Made by a program: the position numbers and the translations under genes. Shown here in pieces: positions 25,528 through 34,651 of a stretch of DNA of 64,000 bases. Source of the DNA: Aliiroseovarius salicola. Its GTDB lineage: Bacteria > Pseudomonadota > Alphaproteobacteria > Rhodobacterales > Rhodobacteraceae. The notes beneath the pieces were generated by a model. It had not been told where the DNA came from. It did no database searches and saw only the letters and a list, made by a program, of their open reading frames with translations. The stretch spans positions 124,001 to 188,000 of the forward strand of contig NZ_JAQIIO010000003.1 of assembly GCF_027891095.1 (NCBI RefSeq), written 5' to 3'. The stretch's first letter is position 1, and every line of letters starts with the position of its first letter.

Positions 25528-26031
25528 TTGAATAACACCCCATCAAGACGCGCCTTTTTAAGAGGCAAGGTCAATGAGACCCTTCGCCCACGGCCCCCGG
25601 GCGCCGCTGGCGATATTGCGTTTCATGATGACTGCACCCAGTGCGGAGATTGTGCGCGTGCCTGTCCGGAAGGGATCATCATGCGCGACGGTGACGGTTT
25701 GCCGGTTCTCAATGTGTCCCGAGGGGCTTGCACATTCTGCAATGCCTGCATCGACGCCTGCGAACCCGGTGCCCTGTTATCCGAGCGCCCTTTCCCCTGG
25801 CGGGTGGCTGCTCAATCCTCGTGCCTGTCCATGAGCGGTGTGCAATGCCGCGCCTGTCAGGACCATTGTGACCTGGGCGCGATCCGCTTTCAGCTGCAAC
25901 CGGGCGGATCCGCCCAGCCGCTGTTCGATCTGGACGCCTGCACCGGATGTGGGGGCTGTATTTCCCCGTGCCCGGTTGGCGCCATTGAATTCACCCAAAT
26001 CCAACCGCAAACGGAGGCCCGCCCATGCTGA
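25528..26031 (+). CDS. napF: Ferredoxin-type protein NapF
   Basis: 167-residue cytoplasmic iron-sulfur protein thought to help mature or feed NapA. Three [4Fe-4S] motifs are visible: CTQCGDCARACPEG, CTFCNACIDACEPG and CTGCGGCISPCPVG, with a fourth partial Cys set CRACQDHCDLG between. N-terminus SRRAFLRG is typical. It must start at TTG 25528; an ATG seven bases earlier is out of frame and encodes only MTLE. It overlaps napD by 7 bases. Confidence 0.95.
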   Translation: MNNTPSRRAFLRGKVNETLRPRPPGAAGDIAFHDDCTQCGDCARACPEGIIMRDGDGLPVLNVSRGACTFCNACIDACEPGALLSERPFPWRVAAQSSCLSMSGVQCRACQDHCDLGAIRFQLQPGGSAQPLFDLDACTGCGGCISPCPVGAIEFTQIQPQTEARPC

Positions 26032-26294
26032 ATATCTGCGGCTGCCTGGTACATACAATGCCCGATATGACCGATCAGGTCATGGCAGCGATCAATGCCA
26101 CAGAGGGCGGCGAAGTCCATGCCCATGAAGACGGTCGCATCGTCGTGACCGTCGAAGACACGTCCGAGATGCGTGCATCAGACCAGATCATGGAGATGCA
26201 TCAGATCCCGGGCGTGATCACCGTAACCCTGACCTATCACCATTTCGAAGAGCTCGACGAGAACGTCGATGGTTCTTCGCCGACCAAACACTAA
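26025..26294 (+). CDS. napD: NapD, Tat-signal chaperone of NapA
   Basis: 89-residue cytoplasmic chaperone that binds the twin-arginine signal of NapA until its molybdenum cofactor is inserted. NICGCLVHTMPDM near the N-terminus, the GGEVHAHEDGRIVVTVE strand, and ITVTLTYHHFEELD near the end are typical of NapD. Starts inside the end of napF (7-base overlap) and lies 15 bases before napA. Confidence 0.95.
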   Translation: MLNICGCLVHTMPDMTDQVMAAINATEGGEVHAHEDGRIVVTVEDTSEMRASDQIMEMHQIPGVITVTLTYHHFEELDENVDGSSPTKH

Positions 26295-26309
26295 AACGGG
26301 AGACCCATC

Positions 26310-28805
26310 ATGACCACGTCCCGCCGCTCTTTCCTGAAAGCCAGCGCCGCCGCCGCAACCGCGTCGGCCGCTGGGATCACCCTGCCGAATGCGGCCACCG
26401 CGCAAGTGCGCAAGCCTGACATTCGCTGGGACAAAGCCGCCTGCCGCTTCTGCGGAACGGGCTGTTCTGTTCTTGTCGGGGTGAAAGATGGCAAAGTTGT
26501 TGCCACCCAAGGTGACCCGGAAGCTCCGGTGAACCGCGGGTTGAACTGCATCAAAGGCTATTTCCTGTCGAAAATCATGTACGGCAAGGACCGTCTGACC
26601 ACACCGCTTCTGCGCATGACCAACGGCGTCTATGACAAAGAAGGCGAGTTTACCCCGATCAGCTGGGATCAAGCCTTCGACATCATGGCCGAGAAATGGA
26701 AAGACGCGCTCGCCAAGAAGGGCCCGACTTCTGTTGGTATGTTCGGCTCTGGCCAATGGACCGTCTGGGAAGGCTATGCTGCCGCCAAGTTCATGAAGGC
26801 TGGCCTGCGGTCCAACAACATCGACCCCAACGCCCGCCACTGTATGGCGTCCGCCGTGGCAGCGTTCATGCGCACCTTCGGCATCGACGAGCCGATGGGC
26901 TGCTATGACGACCTTGAACACGCTGATACCTTCGTGCTCTGGGGCTCGAACATGGCTGAGATGCACCCGATCCTGTGGTCGCGTCTGACCGACACCCGCC
27001 TGACCAAACCGGGCGCAGAGGTGCATGTTCTGTCGACCTTCGAGCACCGCTCGTTCGAACTGGCCGACAATGGCATGATCTTCGAGCCGCAAACCGACCT
27101 CGCGATCCTGAACTACATCGCCAACTACATCATCCAGACCGGTGCGGTGAACCAGGAGTTCGTTGAGAGGAACGTCAACATCACCAAGACCAACACCGAC
27201 ATCGGATACGGTCTGCGCCCGACCCACGCACTGGAGCAGGCTGCAGAAAACCCATCCCATGAAGGCAAACACGGCAAGCTGACCCCGATTACCTTCGAGG
27301 AATATGCCGAAGCCGTGTCGAAATACACGTTGGAATACACAGCCGAGCTGTCGGGCGTACCCGCAGCCAAGCTGGAACGTCTGGCCAAGCAATATGCCGA
27401 TCCGAACCGGAAAATCATGTCGCTCTGGACCATGGGTTTCAATCAGCACACCCGCGGTTCCTGGGTGAACTCGCTGATGTACAACGTGCACCTGCTTGTT
27501 GGTAAGATCTCCGAGCCGGGCAACTCGCCCTTCTCGCTGACCGGTCAGCCGTCGGCTTGTGGTACCGCCCGTGAGGTTGGCACCTTTGCGCACCGTCTGC
27601 CTGCCGATATGGTGGTCATGAATGAAGCGCACCGCGACTTTGCAGAAGACAAGTGGATGCTGCCAAAAGGCACCATTCCGGCCAAGCCGGGCTTCCACGC
27701 CGTGCTGCAGCACCGCAAGCTGAAAGATGGCGACCTGAACGCATATTGGGTTCAGTGTACCAACAACATGCAAGCAGCCCCGAACATCAACGAAGAAGGC
27801 CTGCCGGGCTATCGCAACCCGGAAAACTTCATCGTCGTGTCTGATCCGTATCCGACCGTGACCGCAATGGCCGCTGACCTGATCCTGCCCACTGCGATGT
27901 GGGTCGAGAAGGAAGGCGCTTATGGTAACGCTGAACGCCGCACCCAGTTCTGGCGCCAGCAGGTGGATGCACCGGGTGAATCCAAGTCGGACGTGTGGCA
28001 GGTGATGGAATTCGCCAAACGCTTCAAAGTGGAAGAAGTCTGGCCGGAAGAGCTGATTGCTCAGAAACCGGAATATCGTGGCAAGACGCTTTACGAGATC
28101 CTGTTTGAAAACGGCAAGATCAACAAATATCCGCTGTCTGAAACCGCAGAAGGCTTTGGCAACGACGAGGCCAAGCACTTCGGCTACTACGTCCAAAAAG
28201 GTCTGTTCGAGGAATACGCCGATTTCGGTCGCGGCAAAGCCCACGACTTGGCAGATTTCGATACATACCACCAGGCCCGCGGTTTGCGTTGGCCAGTGGT
28301 TGACGGCAAGGAAACGCTCTACCGCTTCCGCGAGGGGTATGACCCCTATGTGAAGAAGGGCGAAGGCGTGAAATTCTACGGCAAGCCCGATGGCAAGGCG
28401 AACATCATTTTCGCCCCCTACGAGCCGCCTGCAGAAAGCCCGAATGAAGAGTTTGACCTCTGGCTGATCACTGGCCGTGTGCTGGAGCACTGGCATTCCG
28501 GTTCGATGACCCGCCGCGTGCCCGAACTGCACCGTTCGTTCCCGTCTGCCGTGGTGTTCATGCACCCGGAAGACGCCAAGGATCGTGGTCTGCGCCGCGG
28601 ACAGGAGATCGTGATTTCTTCGCCGCGCGGCGAGATGACCTCGCGGGTGGAAACCCGTGGTCGGAACAAACCGCCTCGTGGGTCGGTCTTCGTGCCCTGG
28701 TTCGACGAACACCAGCTGATCAACAAGCTGACGCTGGACGCAACTTGCCCGATCTCGAAAGAGACCGACTTCAAGAAGTGCGCCTGTAAAGTTGAGCGCG
28801 CCTGA
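26310..28805 (+). CDS. napA: Periplasmic nitrate reductase catalytic subunit
   Basis: 831-residue molybdoenzyme reducing nitrate to nitrite in the periplasm. A Tat signal begins [18 protein letters not shown]. The [4Fe-4S] cluster is bound by C45, C48, C52 and C80 (CRFCGTGC, then NCIKG). The molybdenum-ligand cysteine is at about residue 178 in [13 protein letters not shown]-binding segments such as [13 protein letters not shown] and VISSPRGEM are present. Length and order fit NapA. It is followed by napG, 31 bases on, in a napFDAGHBC layout. Confidence 0.98.
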   Translation: MTTSRRSFLKASAAAATASAAGITLPNAATAQVRKPDIRWDKAACRFCGTGCSVLVGVKDGKVVATQGDPEAPVNRGLNCIKGYFLSKIMYGKDRLTTPLLRMTNGVYDKEGEFTPISWDQAFDIMAEKWKDALAKKGPTSVGMFGSGQWTVWEGYAAAKFMKAGLRSNNIDPNARHCMASAVAAFMRTFGIDEPMGCYDDLEHADTFVLWGSNMAEMHPILWSRLTDTRLTKPGAEVHVLSTFEHRSFELADNGMIFEPQTDLAILNYIANYIIQTGAVNQEFVERNVNITKTNTDIGYGLRPTHALEQAAENPSHEGKHGKLTPITFEEYAEAVSKYTLEYTAELSGVPAAKLERLAKQYADPNRKIMSLWTMGFNQHTRGSWVNSLMYNVHLLVGKISEPGNSPFSLTGQPSACGTAREVGTFAHRLPADMVVMNEAHRDFAEDKWMLPKGTIPAKPGFHAVLQHRKLKDGDLNAYWVQCTNNMQAAPNINEEGLPGYRNPENFIVVSDPYPTVTAMAADLILPTAMWVEKEGAYGNAERRTQFWRQQVDAPGESKSDVWQVMEFAKRFKVEEVWPEELIAQKPEYRGKTLYEILFENGKINKYPLSETAEGFGNDEAKHFGYYVQKGLFEEYADFGRGKAHDLADFDTYHQARGLRWPVVDGKETLYRFREGYDPYVKKGEGVKFYGKPDGKANIIFAPYEPPAESPNEEFDLWLITGRVLEHWHSGSMTRRVPELHRSFPSAVVFMHPEDAKDRGLRRGQEIVISSPRGEMTSRVETRGRNKPPRGSVFVPWFDEHQLINKLTLDATCPISKETDFKKCACKVERA

Positions 28806-28836
28806 TCCGATAACGGACTGATAAGGAAAGAAAGCC

Positions 28837-29700
28837 ATGTCCTCCGCCAACCGCAACACCACGCCCGTGAACCGGCGCCGCTTCCTGCAGGATGCGGCCC
28901 GGGTGGCTGGTGCTTGCGCGGTGGGGGGCATGGCACTCACAAAGCTTGCCACCGATGCACGCGCCCTTCCGGCGCAGGCGCTCCGCCCGCCCGGAGCGCT
29001 TCCAGAAGAGCATTTTCTGGCCGCGTGCATTCGTTGTGGGCTTTGCGTGCGGGATTGCCCCTATGACACGCTGAAACTGGCGGAACTGGGCCTTGATGGC
29101 GCGGCCACCGGCACACCGTTTTTCACCGCCCGCGATGTGCCTTGCGAAATGTGCGAGGACATCCCCTGCGTCGTGGCCTGCCCAACGGGCGCGCTTGACC
29201 ATGATCTGACGAATATCGACGACTCGCGCATGGGACTTGCGGTGTTGATCGACGAGGAGAAATGCCTCAATGCGCTCGGTCTGCGCTGTGATGTCTGCTA
29301 TCGCGTCTGCCCGGTGATCGATAAGGCGATCACGCTGGAACTGTCGCACAACCAGCGCTCGGGCGCCCATGCCATCTTCATGCCGGTTGTGCATTCCGAT
29401 CATTGCACCGGCTGCGGTAAATGCGAGAAATCCTGCGTTCTGCCCGGTGAGGCTGCAATCAAAGTGCTGCCGATCCGCGTGGCCACGGCAGATGCCGCTG
29501 ATCACTACCGGCTTGGCTGGGAAGAGGACACCCCTCTGGTCGACGAGCTGATCGACTTGCCGGACCGCCTGCCTGGACCGGGTACTGACAATCTTGTCGC
29601 CCCCGGTGGGTATCTGCCAGAAGGCATGCCGGATCCCAGCATGGAGGGCGGCTTTGCACCTTCTTACGGGCTTCCGGGAATTGGGGGGGCAGGGCAATGA
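28837..29700 (+). CDS. napG: Ferredoxin-type protein NapG
   Basis: 287-residue periplasmic quinol-linked electron carrier. It has a Tat-type N-terminus ([15 protein letters not shown]), then four [4Fe-4S] motifs: [35 protein letters not shown] and [11 protein letters not shown]. It passes electrons, with NapH, from menaquinol or ubiquinol toward NapC/NapB. It overlaps napH by 4 bases. Confidence 0.95.
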   Translation: MSSANRNTTPVNRRRFLQDAARVAGACAVGGMALTKLATDARALPAQALRPPGALPEEHFLAACIRCGLCVRDCPYDTLKLAELGLDGAATGTPFFTARDVPCEMCEDIPCVVACPTGALDHDLTNIDDSRMGLAVLIDEEKCLNALGLRCDVCYRVCPVIDKAITLELSHNQRSGAHAIFMPVVHSDHCTGCGKCEKSCVLPGEAAIKVLPIRVATADAADHYRLGWEEDTPLVDELIDLPDRLPGPGTDNLVAPGGYLPEGMPDPSMEGGFAPSYGLPGIGGAGQ

Positions 29701-30620
29701 GCCAGACAACATCCCTTCCCGTCGGACGCGAAGCGGTTTTGGAAAAAGGCTGGTGGAAAGCCTATCAGTTCCTGATCCTGCGTCGCATCAGCCAGGTGTT
29801 CTTCCTTGGCATCTTCCTGCTTGGCCCTTGGGCCGGGATCTGGTGGGTGAAAGGTAATCTGGCCAGTTCACTAACCTTCGACATCCTGCCGCTGACCGAT
29901 CCTTTTGTGTTGCTGCAAGGTATGCTGGCCCAGCATTGGCCCGAGATGACCGCCATCATCGGAGCGCTGATTGTTGGCGTCGCCTATGCGCTCATTGGCG
30001 GGCGGGTCTATTGCAGCTGGGTCTGCCCGATCAACCCGGTCACCGATACGGCACATTGGCTGCATGACAAACTGGGGTTTGCCAAAGGTTGGCAGCCAAA
30101 ACGGAACACACGTTACTGGGTGCTGGGCATGGTTCTGGCTGTGTCTGCACTCACCGGCAGCATTGCATGGGAACTCGTCAATCCGATCTCGATGCTGCAT
30201 CGCGGTCTTATCTTTGGAATGGGTTTCGCCTGGACCTTTGTGCTCGCTGTCTTTGTCTTCGACCTCGTCGTATCACGGCGCGGCTGGTGCGGGCATCTCT
30301 GCCCGGTAGGGGCCTTCTATGGGCTTCTGGGAAAAGGTTCGATCCTGCGGGTCAGCGCCACCAAACGCGCCGAATGCGACGATTGCATGGACTGCTTTGC
30401 GGTCTGCCCCGAAATGCACGTGATTACGCCCGCCCTTCGCGGTGCGGACGCGGACACACCGATTATCCTGTCATCCGATTGCACCAATTGTGGACGTTGC
30501 ATCGACGTCTGCGCACCGGATGTCTTCACTTTCACCACCCGGTTCGATGAAACCCCCGCGCCCGCCCGCGCGGAACGCCGGAATACCAAACGTCAACCCG
30601 AGGCCAGTCGCGCGGCCTGA
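29697..30620 (+). CDS. napH: Quinol dehydrogenase membrane subunit NapH
   Basis: 307-residue inner-membrane protein with several hydrophobic helices ([21 protein letters not shown], then [27 protein letters not shown] and [11 protein letters not shown]), cytoplasmic Cys motifs CSWVCPINP and [12 protein letters not shown], and two C-terminal ferredoxin motifs [12 protein letters not shown] and [11 protein letters not shown]. Oxidises quinol with NapG. Downstream 20 bases is napB. Confidence 0.95.
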   Translation: MSQTTSLPVGREAVLEKGWWKAYQFLILRRISQVFFLGIFLLGPWAGIWWVKGNLASSLTFDILPLTDPFVLLQGMLAQHWPEMTAIIGALIVGVAYALIGGRVYCSWVCPINPVTDTAHWLHDKLGFAKGWQPKRNTRYWVLGMVLAVSALTGSIAWELVNPISMLHRGLIFGMGFAWTFVLAVFVFDLVVSRRGWCGHLCPVGAFYGLLGKGSILRVSATKRAECDDCMDCFAVCPEMHVITPALRGADADTPIILSSDCTNCGRCIDVCAPDVFTFTTRFDETPAPARAERRNTKRQPEASRAA

Positions 30621-30640
30621 CAAAACACGGGAGTAGCCCA

Positions 30641-31066
30641 ATGAGAAAGCACTTTTTGATCAGCGCCATCGTCGTCCCGACGCTTCTGGCCAGCGCCGTC
30701 TGGGCGCAGAACGCCAGCGTTCAATCCCTGCGGGGCGCCGCAGTCGATGAACATATTGCAGTGGAGGATGTGTTCCACCAGGACAAGGATCGGTTCACCC
30801 GCAACTATCGCCAGCAGCCACCGCTCATTCCGCACTCGATCGACCAATACCAGATCGACCTGAAAGCGAACCGCTGCCTGTCCTGCCATGACTGGACCCA
30901 AGCAGGCGAGCGTAACGCACCGACGCTGTCGATGACCCACTATCAGGACCGTGAAGGCAACCAACTGGATGTTGTGGCCGGCACCCGCTGGTTCTGTAAC
31001 CAATGCCACGTACCGCAAGCTGACGCGCCTGCGCTGGTGGAAAACACGTTCGAGGCCTCGAACTGA
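30641..31066 (+). CDS. napB: Periplasmic nitrate reductase diheme cytochrome c
   Basis: 141-residue small subunit that delivers electrons to NapA. A Sec signal (MRKHFLISAIVVPTLLASAVWA) precedes two heme c sites, CLSCH and CNQCH. The RQQPPLIPHSIDQYQIDL and CLSCHDWTQAGERNAPTLS stretches are characteristic of NapB. Starts after a GGGAG ribosome site. Confidence 0.96.
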   Translation: MRKHFLISAIVVPTLLASAVWAQNASVQSLRGAAVDEHIAVEDVFHQDKDRFTRNYRQQPPLIPHSIDQYQIDLKANRCLSCHDWTQAGERNAPTLSMTHYQDREGNQLDVVAGTRWFCNQCHVPQADAPALVENTFEASN

Positions 31067-31098
31067 GGCGCGGATGAGGAAGGGAAAGGATAACAGAT

Positions 31099-31803
31099 AT
31101 GTCTGACGCAAATCCCGGGTTCATCCGCCGCACATGGCGCTGGTTCTGGACACCGACAGGAGCGATCTCATTGGGCGCGCTTCTCGTTTCCGGCTTTGTT
31201 GCCGGGGTGGTGTTCTGGGGCGGCTTCAACTGGGCGCTCGAGATGACCAACAAGGAAGAATTCTGTATCTCGTGCCACGAGATGCAAGACAACGCTTTCG
31301 CCGAATATCAGGGCTCGGTGCACCAGAACAACAGTTCGGGCGTGCGCGCCACTTGCCCGGATTGTCACGTGCCGAAGGATTGGGGCCCGAAGATCATTCG
31401 CAAGATCAAGGCCACCAAAGAGCTCTATGGTCACTTCATCACCAAATCGATCTGGACCCGCGAGAAATTCGAGGATCTTCGCATCGATCTGGCGGCCAAT
31501 GAATGGCGTCGAATGAAGTCGACAAACTCGCAAGAGTGCCGCAACTGCCACAATTTCGAGTACATGGACTTTACGGCTCAGGAAAACCGAGCTGCCGACA
31601 ACCACCAGGTTGCGCTGGATGAGGGCAAGACCTGTATCGATTGCCACCAGGGCATCGCGCATGAATTGCCCGAAGGCTGGCAGGACCGCTACGAGCAGGT
31701 TGTGCAGGAAATGGCCGCTGCCGGTGAACTGACCCTGCCGGATGGTCGTCAGGTCGCTGACGCCAAAGGCGAGATCGAAGGATTCCTGACCTCGGGCAAC
31801 TGA
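31099..31803 (+). CDS. napC: Tetraheme cytochrome c NapC
   Basis: 234-residue NapC/NirT-family membrane-anchored cytochrome. One N-terminal helix (TGAISLGALLVSGFVAGVVFWGG) precedes four heme c sites, CISCH, CPDCH, CRNCH and CIDCH. It connects the quinol pool to NapB/NapA. Last gene of the operon, closed by the terminator at 31834. Confidence 0.97.
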   Translation: MSDANPGFIRRTWRWFWTPTGAISLGALLVSGFVAGVVFWGGFNWALEMTNKEEFCISCHEMQDNAFAEYQGSVHQNNSSGVRATCPDCHVPKDWGPKIIRKIKATKELYGHFITKSIWTREKFEDLRIDLAANEWRRMKSTNSQECRNCHNFEYMDFTAQENRAADNHQVALDEGKTCIDCHQGIAHELPEGWQDRYEQVVQEMAAAGELTLPDGRQVADAKGEIEGFLTSGN

Positions 31804-31833
31804 TCTGGGATATGGATCTCAACAACAATGATG

Positions 31834-31860
31834 AAGGGCCGGGCATTGCCTGGCCCTTTT
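31834..31860 (+). terminator. Terminator of the nap operon
   Basis: AAGGGCCGGGC (31834-31844), loop ATT, then GCCTGGCCCTT (31848-31858), pairing throughout with one G-T wobble, followed by TT and C-rich sequence. It lies 31 bases after the napC stop and separates the operon from the DUF2478 gene. Confidence 0.9.
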
Positions 31861-31923
31861 CCGTTGACCGCAACAGATGGCCGCGACAGACCCATTCTTT
31901 TTGTCGCAATTTGCCCCTCTCCC

Positions 31924-31937
31924 TTGACCCTGCTCAA
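31924..31937. promoter_or_regulatory. FNR/NNR-type site before DUF2478 gene
   Basis: CCTTGA-CCCTGC-TCAAGG is a perfect inverted repeat (31922-31939) containing TTGA-N6-TCAA, the core of FNR/NNR-family boxes. Its centre is about 62 bases before the DUF2478 start, close to the spacing seen at napF, suggesting parallel control. Confidence 0.65.
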
Positions 31938-31992
31938 GGTCTTCCCTTTTCTGCTGCATTAGGTCGTGCTTGAAGCGCTGAAGGAGACACCC

Positions 31993-32511
31993 ATGAAACT
32001 CGCTTTTACCATCGCACCAGGGCGCGGAGAGACCAACGTTCTTTTGGCTGAAATTGCCGAAGATCTGATAGCCCGCAAGGTTCGCGTGGTTGGCACGGTC
32101 CAGATCGATACCGATCGTGGCGAAGACCGCAAATGCGACATGGATGTGATGGTGCTGCCGGACGGGCCGCTCATTCGTATTTCTGAGGATCGCGGAGTGG
32201 GCGCGCGTGGATGTCGTCTGGACGCAGATGCGCTGGAAGGGGCTGTGGCGGATACCGAAGCGGTGCTGGCCCTCAGAGGAGAGCAACGGGCTGATCTGCT
32301 TCTGGTCAACAAGTTTGGCAAGCATGAGGCCGAAGGTCGCGGGTTCCGTGCTGCCATCGCCACCGCGCTGGAGCGGGACATTCCGGTTCTGGTTGGGGTG
32401 AATAAGCTCAACCGTGAGGCTTTTGAAGCGTTCTGTGGCGAGGCGGCCGAGGAATTGCCTGCCGATACTGCCGCCATTTCTGCCTGGATCGACAGGGCGC
32501 TCGCCCCCTGA
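31993..32511 (+). CDS. DUF2478 family protein, nucleotide-binding-like
   Basis: 172-residue soluble protein. The start MKLAFTIAPGRGETNVLLAE has the position of a degenerate P-loop (APGRGETN in place of a canonical GxxxxGK), followed by GTVQIDTDRGEDRKCDMDV and a NTPase-like VLVGVNKLN near the end. I recognise it as DUF2478, which I recall near molybdenum-cofactor or nitrate/nitrogen oxide genes. It has its own FNR-like promoter and sits 190 bases after napC, suggesting a role in anaerobic metalloenzyme use or cofactor handling (inference). Confidence 0.85.
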   Translation: MKLAFTIAPGRGETNVLLAEIAEDLIARKVRVVGTVQIDTDRGEDRKCDMDVMVLPDGPLIRISEDRGVGARGCRLDADALEGAVADTEAVLALRGEQRADLLLVNKFGKHEAEGRGFRAAIATALERDIPVLVGVNKLNREAFEAFCGEAAEELPADTAAISAWIDRALAP

Positions 32512-32579
32512 CATCTCCTTCGGGTGCTTGGCAAGACCCCGCCCTTGGCACCCATCTGTAGTTCGAGATATTGTGGAGA

Positions 32580-32594
32580 GAACAAAACGGGAAC
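32580..32594. promoter_or_regulatory. LexA (SOS) box of imuA-imuB-dnaE2
   Basis: GAAC-AAAACGG-GAAC is a perfect GAAC-N7-GAAC, the reverse of the alphaproteobacterial LexA consensus GTTC-N7-GTTC. It ends 10 bases before the imuA start, so LexA should block the promoter or early elongation. Confidence 0.92.
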
Positions 32595-32604
32595 ATAATG
32601 GGGT

Positions 32605-33258
32605 ATGTCGACACGATTCGCGGACCTCTTTCCGCCCCGGCGCGGTCGCACCCATGAGGTGACCGGGGCAGGGGCACATGCCTTTGCCGCCCTCTTGGCT
32701 GGGCGGCTGAAGGGGGATGTGGTGTGGCTGATCGAGGCCTGGCGGTCAGATACGCTCAACCCGTTGGGGATCTTTCCCTTTTGCGATCCGAGCAAGCTGT
32801 TGATGGTCCATGCGCCCAGCCCGACCGATCTCCTGGCGGCGATGGAAGAGGCGCTGCGATCCGGCTCTGTGGCGCTGGTGGTTGCTGAGGTTTCCGAGGC
32901 GCTGTCGCTCAAGGCCGGACGGCGCTTGCAACTGGCGGCTGAGGCCGGGCGGGTGACGGGGCTGGTGATCATCCCCGAGGGCAAAGGCTCCAACGCGGCC
33001 CAGACCCGGTGGCGGGCAGAGCCTCTGCCGCCTGCGCAGACCACGCTCTCGGATCACCGGCCGGGGCCACCGCGCTGGCGCTGGTCGCTGGTCAAGAACA
33101 AGGCAGGCGCAACACCTGCCTGGGATGTGATGTGGACCCTCTCTGGGAAGGAGGACAGGCATGATGAATACGCTGACATTCACACCGGAAAAACGGGTCA
33201 TCTCTCTGTGGTTGCCGCGTCTGGCGAGCGAGCGGTATCTGCGCCGCTTCCCCTCTGA
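32605..33258 (+). CDS. imuA: ImuA, RecA-like mutasome protein
   Basis: 217-residue member of the ImuA/SulA-related family that works with ImuB and DnaE2 in SOS mutagenesis. GAGAHAFAALLAG, WLIEAWRSDTLNPLGIFPFCD, and ALVVAEVSEALSLKAGRRLQLAAE are typical. It starts after the LexA box. Its frame runs 98 bases into imuB before stopping; the overlap is unusually long but no interrupting stop is seen, and the last 35 residues read as low-complexity, so the true C-terminus may be shorter in related genes. Confidence 0.88.
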   Translation: MSTRFADLFPPRRGRTHEVTGAGAHAFAALLAGRLKGDVVWLIEAWRSDTLNPLGIFPFCDPSKLLMVHAPSPTDLLAAMEEALRSGSVALVVAEVSEALSLKAGRRLQLAAEAGRVTGLVIIPEGKGSNAAQTRWRAEPLPPAQTTLSDHRPGPPRWRWSLVKNKAGATPAWDVMWTLSGKEDRHDEYADIHTGKTGHLSVVAASGERAVSAPLPL

Positions 33259-34651
33259 CGGTCCCTTTGCCATCACCGCGCAAGAGGCCAATGCCAACCG
33301 GGTGGTCTGCCTGAACGCCGCAGGTGAACAGGCGGGGCTGTCCCGTGGCATGGGCCTGTCAGATGCACGCGCGCTTTGCCCTGATCTGCGCACGGGCATT
33401 CGGGACGAGCATGGGGATGCGCGGTTCCTGCTGGGGCTGGCCCGCTGGGCGCAGCGTTACTGCCCCTGGGTGGCGCGCGATGGGGCGGATGGGTTGCTTC
33501 TGGATATCACCGGATCCGCCCATTTGATGGGGGGCGAAACGGCACTTCTGGCGGATCTGCGTGCGCGATTGTCCCGTGTGGGGATGACCACCCGTCTGGG
33601 TCTGGCCGATACCCGCGGGGCGGCCTGGGCGCTGGCGCGCTATGGCGAAGGGGTGGCCCCGGTGGGGGGCACAAGCGCCGCCCTTGTGGCCCTTCCCGTG
33701 GCGGGGCTGCGCCTTGATCCCAAAGAGGTGGTCACCCTGCAGCGGCTGGGTCTCAAAACCATAGGACAACTGATGGATCTGCCCCGCGCCACCTTGGGGC
33801 AGCGCTTTGGTGGCGGGGTTCTGATGCGGCTTGATCAGGCGCTGGGCGATCAGGGCGAGGCGCTTTCGCCCGAGGGCCAGGCGCCCCATTTTGCCACCCG
33901 CCTGACCCTGCCCGAACCGATTGGACTGACCGCAGATGTGATGGCCGGGCTGGAACGCCTGTTGCCGCAGCTTTGCGACCGGCTTGCCCGGTATGAGATG
34001 GGCGCGCGGCGCATGGTGCTGATCTGTCGCCGGGTGGATCGCGGCGCGCAGGAGGTCGACCTGCGCCTTGCCCGCCCAATGCGCGATCCGCACCGGATCC
34101 TGCCGCTGTTTGAACGCGGGGTGGGCGAGCTGGATGCAGGCTTTGGCATTGACCAGATGCGGCTGCTGGCCCGAGAGGTCGAGGCGCTGCCCACCGAACA
34201 GCTCACCCGCTTGCAAGAGAGCCGCCAGGACGGGGTGGCCGACCTTGTGACGCGGCTTGGCAACCGGGTTGGGCTGGAAAACATTCGCCGCTTTCTGCCT
34301 GCCGACAGCCATATTCCCGAACGCAGTTTTCTGGTTGCTCCCGCCGCATGGTCCGCGCCGGACCCCGGCTGGTCTGTCAGCCACCCGCGCCCCTTGCAGC
34401 TTTTCCCACCGGAACCGATTGCCGGGCAGGGTGCTACCCCGCCCATTCGGTTTCGCTGGCGGCGCATGGCGCTTTCAGTGGCGCGGGCCACGGGGCCAGA
34501 GCGGATTGCCCCGGAATGGTGGCTTGAGGATGAGGCGTGGCAGCGTGGTGTGCGCGATTACTGGCGGATTGAAACCCGGCAGGGGCGCAGGTTGTGGCTT
34601 TATCACACGCCGCAAAACCCCGGCTGGTTTGTGCAGGGGGCGTTTGCATGA
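33161..34651 (+). CDS. imuB: ImuB, Y-family DNA polymerase-like scaffold
   Basis: 496-residue Y-family-like protein. The fingers/palm region is seen (SLWLPRLASERYLRRFP, then GLLLDITGSAHLMGGE, where the second catalytic acidic pair is absent), as is the HhH and little-finger half with TIGQLMDLPRATLGQRFGG. ImuB family members lack the full catalytic set and instead recruit DnaE2 and the clamp. Start 33161 follows AAGGAGG. It overlaps dnaE2 (ATGA). Confidence 0.93.
   Translation: MMNTLTFTPEKRVISLWLPRLASERYLRRFPSDGPFAITAQEANANRVVCLNAAGEQAGLSRGMGLSDARALCPDLRTGIRDEHGDARFLLGLARWAQRYCPWVARDGADGLLLDITGSAHLMGGETALLADLRARLSRVGMTTRLGLADTRGAAWALARYGEGVAPVGGTSAALVALPVAGLRLDPKEVVTLQRLGLKTIGQLMDLPRATLGQRFGGGVLMRLDQALGDQGEALSPEGQAPHFATRLTLPEPIGLTADVMAGLERLLPQLCDRLARYEMGARRMVLICRRVDRGAQEVDLRLARPMRDPHRILPLFERGVGELDAGFGIDQMRLLAREVEALPTEQLTRLQESRQDGVADLVTRLGNRVGLENIRRFLPADSHIPERSFLVAPAAWSAPDPGWSVSHPRPLQLFPPEPIAGQGATPPIRFRWRRMALSVARATGPERIAPEWWLEDEAWQRGVRDYWRIETRQGRRLWLYHTPQNPGWFVQGAFA

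Noticed and set aside
26178-29030. 950-codon open frame on the minus strand opposite napA/napG
   Set aside because: Mirror of napA/napG coding in a GC-rich genome; composition is not protein-like and no motifs are present.
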